Part shown: piece after piece, positions 61,617-64,000 of the stretch | How the letters are laid out: every line of letters starts with the position of its first letter | How positions within the stretch are numbered: position 1 is the first letter of the stretch | Assembly (NCBI GenBank): GCA_018340805.1 | Contig: JACMZG010001913.1 | Location: 42,300,655-42,364,654 of the forward strand | Reading direction: 5' to 3' | From: Microvelia longipes | Lineage: Eukaryota; Arthropoda; Insecta; Hemiptera; Veliidae | DNA: 64,000 nt | Made by a program: the position numbers and the translations under genes | Notes under the pieces: model-generated | Database searches by the model: none | Told to the model about the DNA's origin: nothing | Seen by the model: only the letters and a program-made list of their open reading frames with translations

Positions 61617-62175
61617 ACCATCCTACGAAGATAACTCGTAAATGAGTACTCTATCCAATCGAAGATACCTCGTGAATGAGTACCCTACCATCCTATCGAA
61701 GATAACTCGTAAATGAGTACTCTATCCATCCAATCGAAGATACCTTGTGAATGAGTACCCTACCATCCTATCGAAGATAACTCGTAAATGAGTACTCTAT
61801 TCATCCAATCGAAGATACCTCGTGAATGAGTACCCTACCATCCTATCGAAGATAACTCGTAAATGAGTACTCTATTCATCCAATCGAAGATACCTCGTGA
61901 ATAGTACCCTACCATCCTATCGAAGATAACTCGTAAATGAGTACTCTATTCATCCAATCGAAGATACCTCGTGAATGAGTACCCTACCATCCTATCGAAG
62001 ATAACTCGTAAATGAGTACTCTATCCATCCAATCGAAGATACCTCGTGAATGAGTACCCTACATCTATCGAGATAAACTCGTAAATGAGTACTCTATTCA
62101 TCCAATCGAAGATACCTCGTGAATGAATACCCTATTCCTCCAATCGAATAATACGTCGTGAATCAATACTCTTAT
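61617..62175. repeat. 75-bp minisatellite made of two related half-units
   Basis: Seven to eight units. Spacing between GATAACTCGTAAATGAGTAC landmarks is 71, 75, 75, 74, 75 and 72 bp. Each unit has one half with CGAAGATAACTCGTAAATGA, then GTACTCTAT, and one with CGAAGATACCTCGTGAATGA, then GTACCCTACC, so it is a higher-order repeat of ~37-bp monomers. The last half-units are diverged. A lone half-unit echo, CCAATCGAAGATATCTTGG, is at 62345. Confidence 0.95.
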
Positions 62176-62555
62176 AATATCTTAGTAATAGTTCTAATAA
62201 TTATTAACACACATTATTATCCAAGCATGATCAACTCATCACTTTATTACCATAGTAACGTTTGACATTACATAAACAACAGTGTTACCTAATTAAATAT
62301 AAATAATACAAAACTATAAATTAATACATGACAACTCTAACCCTCCAATCGAAGATATCTTGGTTAATTTAGCAAGTTACTAATTCTTAGGGTATTTTCA
62401 AAGAATAGATGAGCTTATGAGGTTGGGTTTTATGGATGAGGTAGGGTTAGGGGATGGATTATTTGAAAAGGGGGGACTCATTGATGCTGACATTTTATTA
62501 TCATTAGTTCCGGGTTTGTGGATTGTCATAGCATCAAGCAAATCAAGCTGTTTTG
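62176..62555. other. No feature recognised
   Basis: AT-rich spacer between the minisatellite and the family A element. Confidence 0.5.
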
Positions 62556-62559
62556 ACTA

Positions 62560-63456
62560 TAATACGACACACGGCTAAAATTGACACCCCCGCCAAAATC
62601 TCAATGCTTTCAACCATCTTTTTTATAAAAAAATCCCTTCTTTTATGTAACAAAAAAAATCCCTACTCTGGCAACACTGAAAGTCAGGTTATGTTTTGAC
62701 TTTTATTATTTGATATCGTATTTTTTTATTTTTAAAAATTATTTATTTACTTTTTAAGAAGGAATATTGTTGTATCTTATAAAATCCAACTAAGTGTTGC
62801 TTTAATTTGTTCGTAAGTATGAATTAAGTGGAGTTAAAGTTGTTAATTACGTAATGCTATGGATCATAATAGTTCTTTGATAAAAGTTTGACGATTTAAA
62901 TAAATTGTCAGCTATAATTACATTTTTCCAAAACAAACTGCTTTTTTGGGTCAAGTTTGTATAATTGAATGCGTAGTGTTTCATATTATAAAAATAATAT
63001 GACACAATATGCATTCAAGACTTAAAAAAGTCAAGACTGTCATTTATTGAAAGACATGGCATTTTCAAAAAAAATGCTGTCTTTGGTTGACAGAGCACAA
63101 ACCTGCGCTGTACTCAAATAGCAAGAAATGCTTGAAGAATACATCAATGTCCAAGCGTCAAATATAGGCACTCAGATCATATTACAACTTCGCAATAATT
63201 GAATGAATTGAACAGATTGGAATGAAACGAAACGAAATCAAACAGATCAATGAGCACAATAAATGCGACGCGAGGTTTCAAATATTTACAACCAGTGTTG
63301 CCTTTTTATGATTTTATTTACGAAAAAGGTATTTTTTTATACCGAGGTTGGCATGAGGTGGAGGGGGAAAGAGCGGGGTCGGTCTGAACCAATATAATTC
63401 TTTCCCTCACAGATTTTTGGCGCGCTGTCAATTGATTTTAGCCGTGTGTCGTACTA
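62560..63456. mobile_element. Family A long element, 897 bp, inverted relative to 15879-16793
   Basis: Ends TAATACGACACACGGCTAAA and GTGTGTCGTACTA with TA on both sides. Internal landmarks, such as AATCCCTACTCTGGCAACAC, then TGAAAGTCAGG, and CGCGCTGTCAATTGATTTTA, match the other copy on the opposite strand. No transposase frame. Confidence 0.87.
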
Positions 63457-63600
63457 TAATACTTTTGAAAATTCGTTTATATCGTGGCAGTATGCCACTT
63501 TTATATAAACCAGTAATATGACAAACTGATAAACTACAACGCCTCTTGGTCGCAAGGCGTCCAAGAGGCTGATGGCTTCTTGTTTTAAAATTAGGTGTAA
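63457..63600 (-). repeat. Family C copy, minus strand
   Basis: GAAAATTCGTTTATATCGTG, then GCAGTATGCCAC and TTTATATAAACC, then CCTCTTGGTCGCAAGGCG are the reverse complement of family C motifs at 43545-43745. It directly abuts the family A element. Confidence 0.65.
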
Positions 63601-64000
63601 CACAGACACTACATTGTACACTCATTGAAATACATCCTTCTAATTGTGCCACTATAATAATGCTAGAAGTGCTTTAATGGAATCTCTTTTTTTAATTATA
63701 CTACAGGATTACAAATTATTTCAATAATGATTTAAAATTATTGACAGACGACTATACAGACGACTATAAATGTCATTTAACTTCAACTATAAGGCACGGT
63801 CGAATATCCACGGCCTTCTAGAACGCTGGATCACCAACAAACTTTTTTTATAACTTTTTTTTCCAAAATTTTCAGTAATTAGCCGGATTTGTGATAAACG
63901 AAGCCTATTTCCGTAATCTGCACGCTCTTTTGGTTAATATCAAAGAGTATTTACATTCACTCAACGATTTATTTTTAATCTAACTTGGTACATACATAAT
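63601..64000. other. No feature recognised
   Basis: No exon or repeat recognised at the right edge of the window. Confidence 0.5.

Noticed and set aside
61617..62175. CRISPR-like regular repeats
   Set aside because: The units are contiguous with no unique spacers, and the genome is eukaryotic. It is a minisatellite.

Overview
This window is AT-rich eukaryotic nuclear DNA. Its genes are split by many GT-AG introns, it holds non-LTR retrotransposon remnants, tRNA-derived SINEs and many small inverted-repeat transposons, and I see no operons or ribosome binding sites. The proteins and repeat types fit an arthropod, most likely an insect. I cannot name the species, and a hemipteran is only a guess.

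Two conserved genes can be rebuilt exon by exon with matching splice phases. They lie head to head. On the minus strand, seven exons (19990 down to 10567) encode the first 398 residues of phosphoacetylglucosamine mutase (PGM3/AGM1), the UDP-GlcNAc pathway enzyme. Its last ~140 residues, including the C-terminal phosphate-binding loop, were not found in the remaining 10.5 kb. On the plus strand, eight exons (20551 to 34429) encode a complete 370-residue TMEM129, the ER membrane E3 ubiquitin ligase with an unusual C-terminal cysteine-rich RING. The start codons are 560 bp apart, so a shared promoter is likely.

A third plus-strand gene model (39206 to 59850) joins three exons into a 110-residue protein with a probable coiled coil. 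I do not recognise it. The splice phases agree across both joins, but the middle exon lies inside a ~155-bp imperfect palindrome, so the model is tentative. A separate coding-like stretch at 53157-53401 is also unidentified.

Most other sequence is repeats, which can be grouped by comparing copies within the window. Family F is a dispersed repeat that contains a piece matching the internal promoter half of 5S rRNA. Family A has TA-flanked inverted-repeat elements of ~0.9 kb and ~174 bp. Families B, D and E are inverted-repeat elements, and C and G are dispersed repeats. There are two kinds of tRNA-derived SINE, several non-LTR retrotransposon 3' ends, one broken reverse transcriptase domain, a 75-bp minisatellite and four long TA tracts. 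The clearest history is at 22510-24775, where an F repeat was hit by a hAT-type element with an 8-bp target duplication, and that element was hit by a second hAT-type element with its own 8-bp duplication.

I saw no CRISPR array, no functional rRNA or tRNA gene, and no viral or prokaryotic gene.
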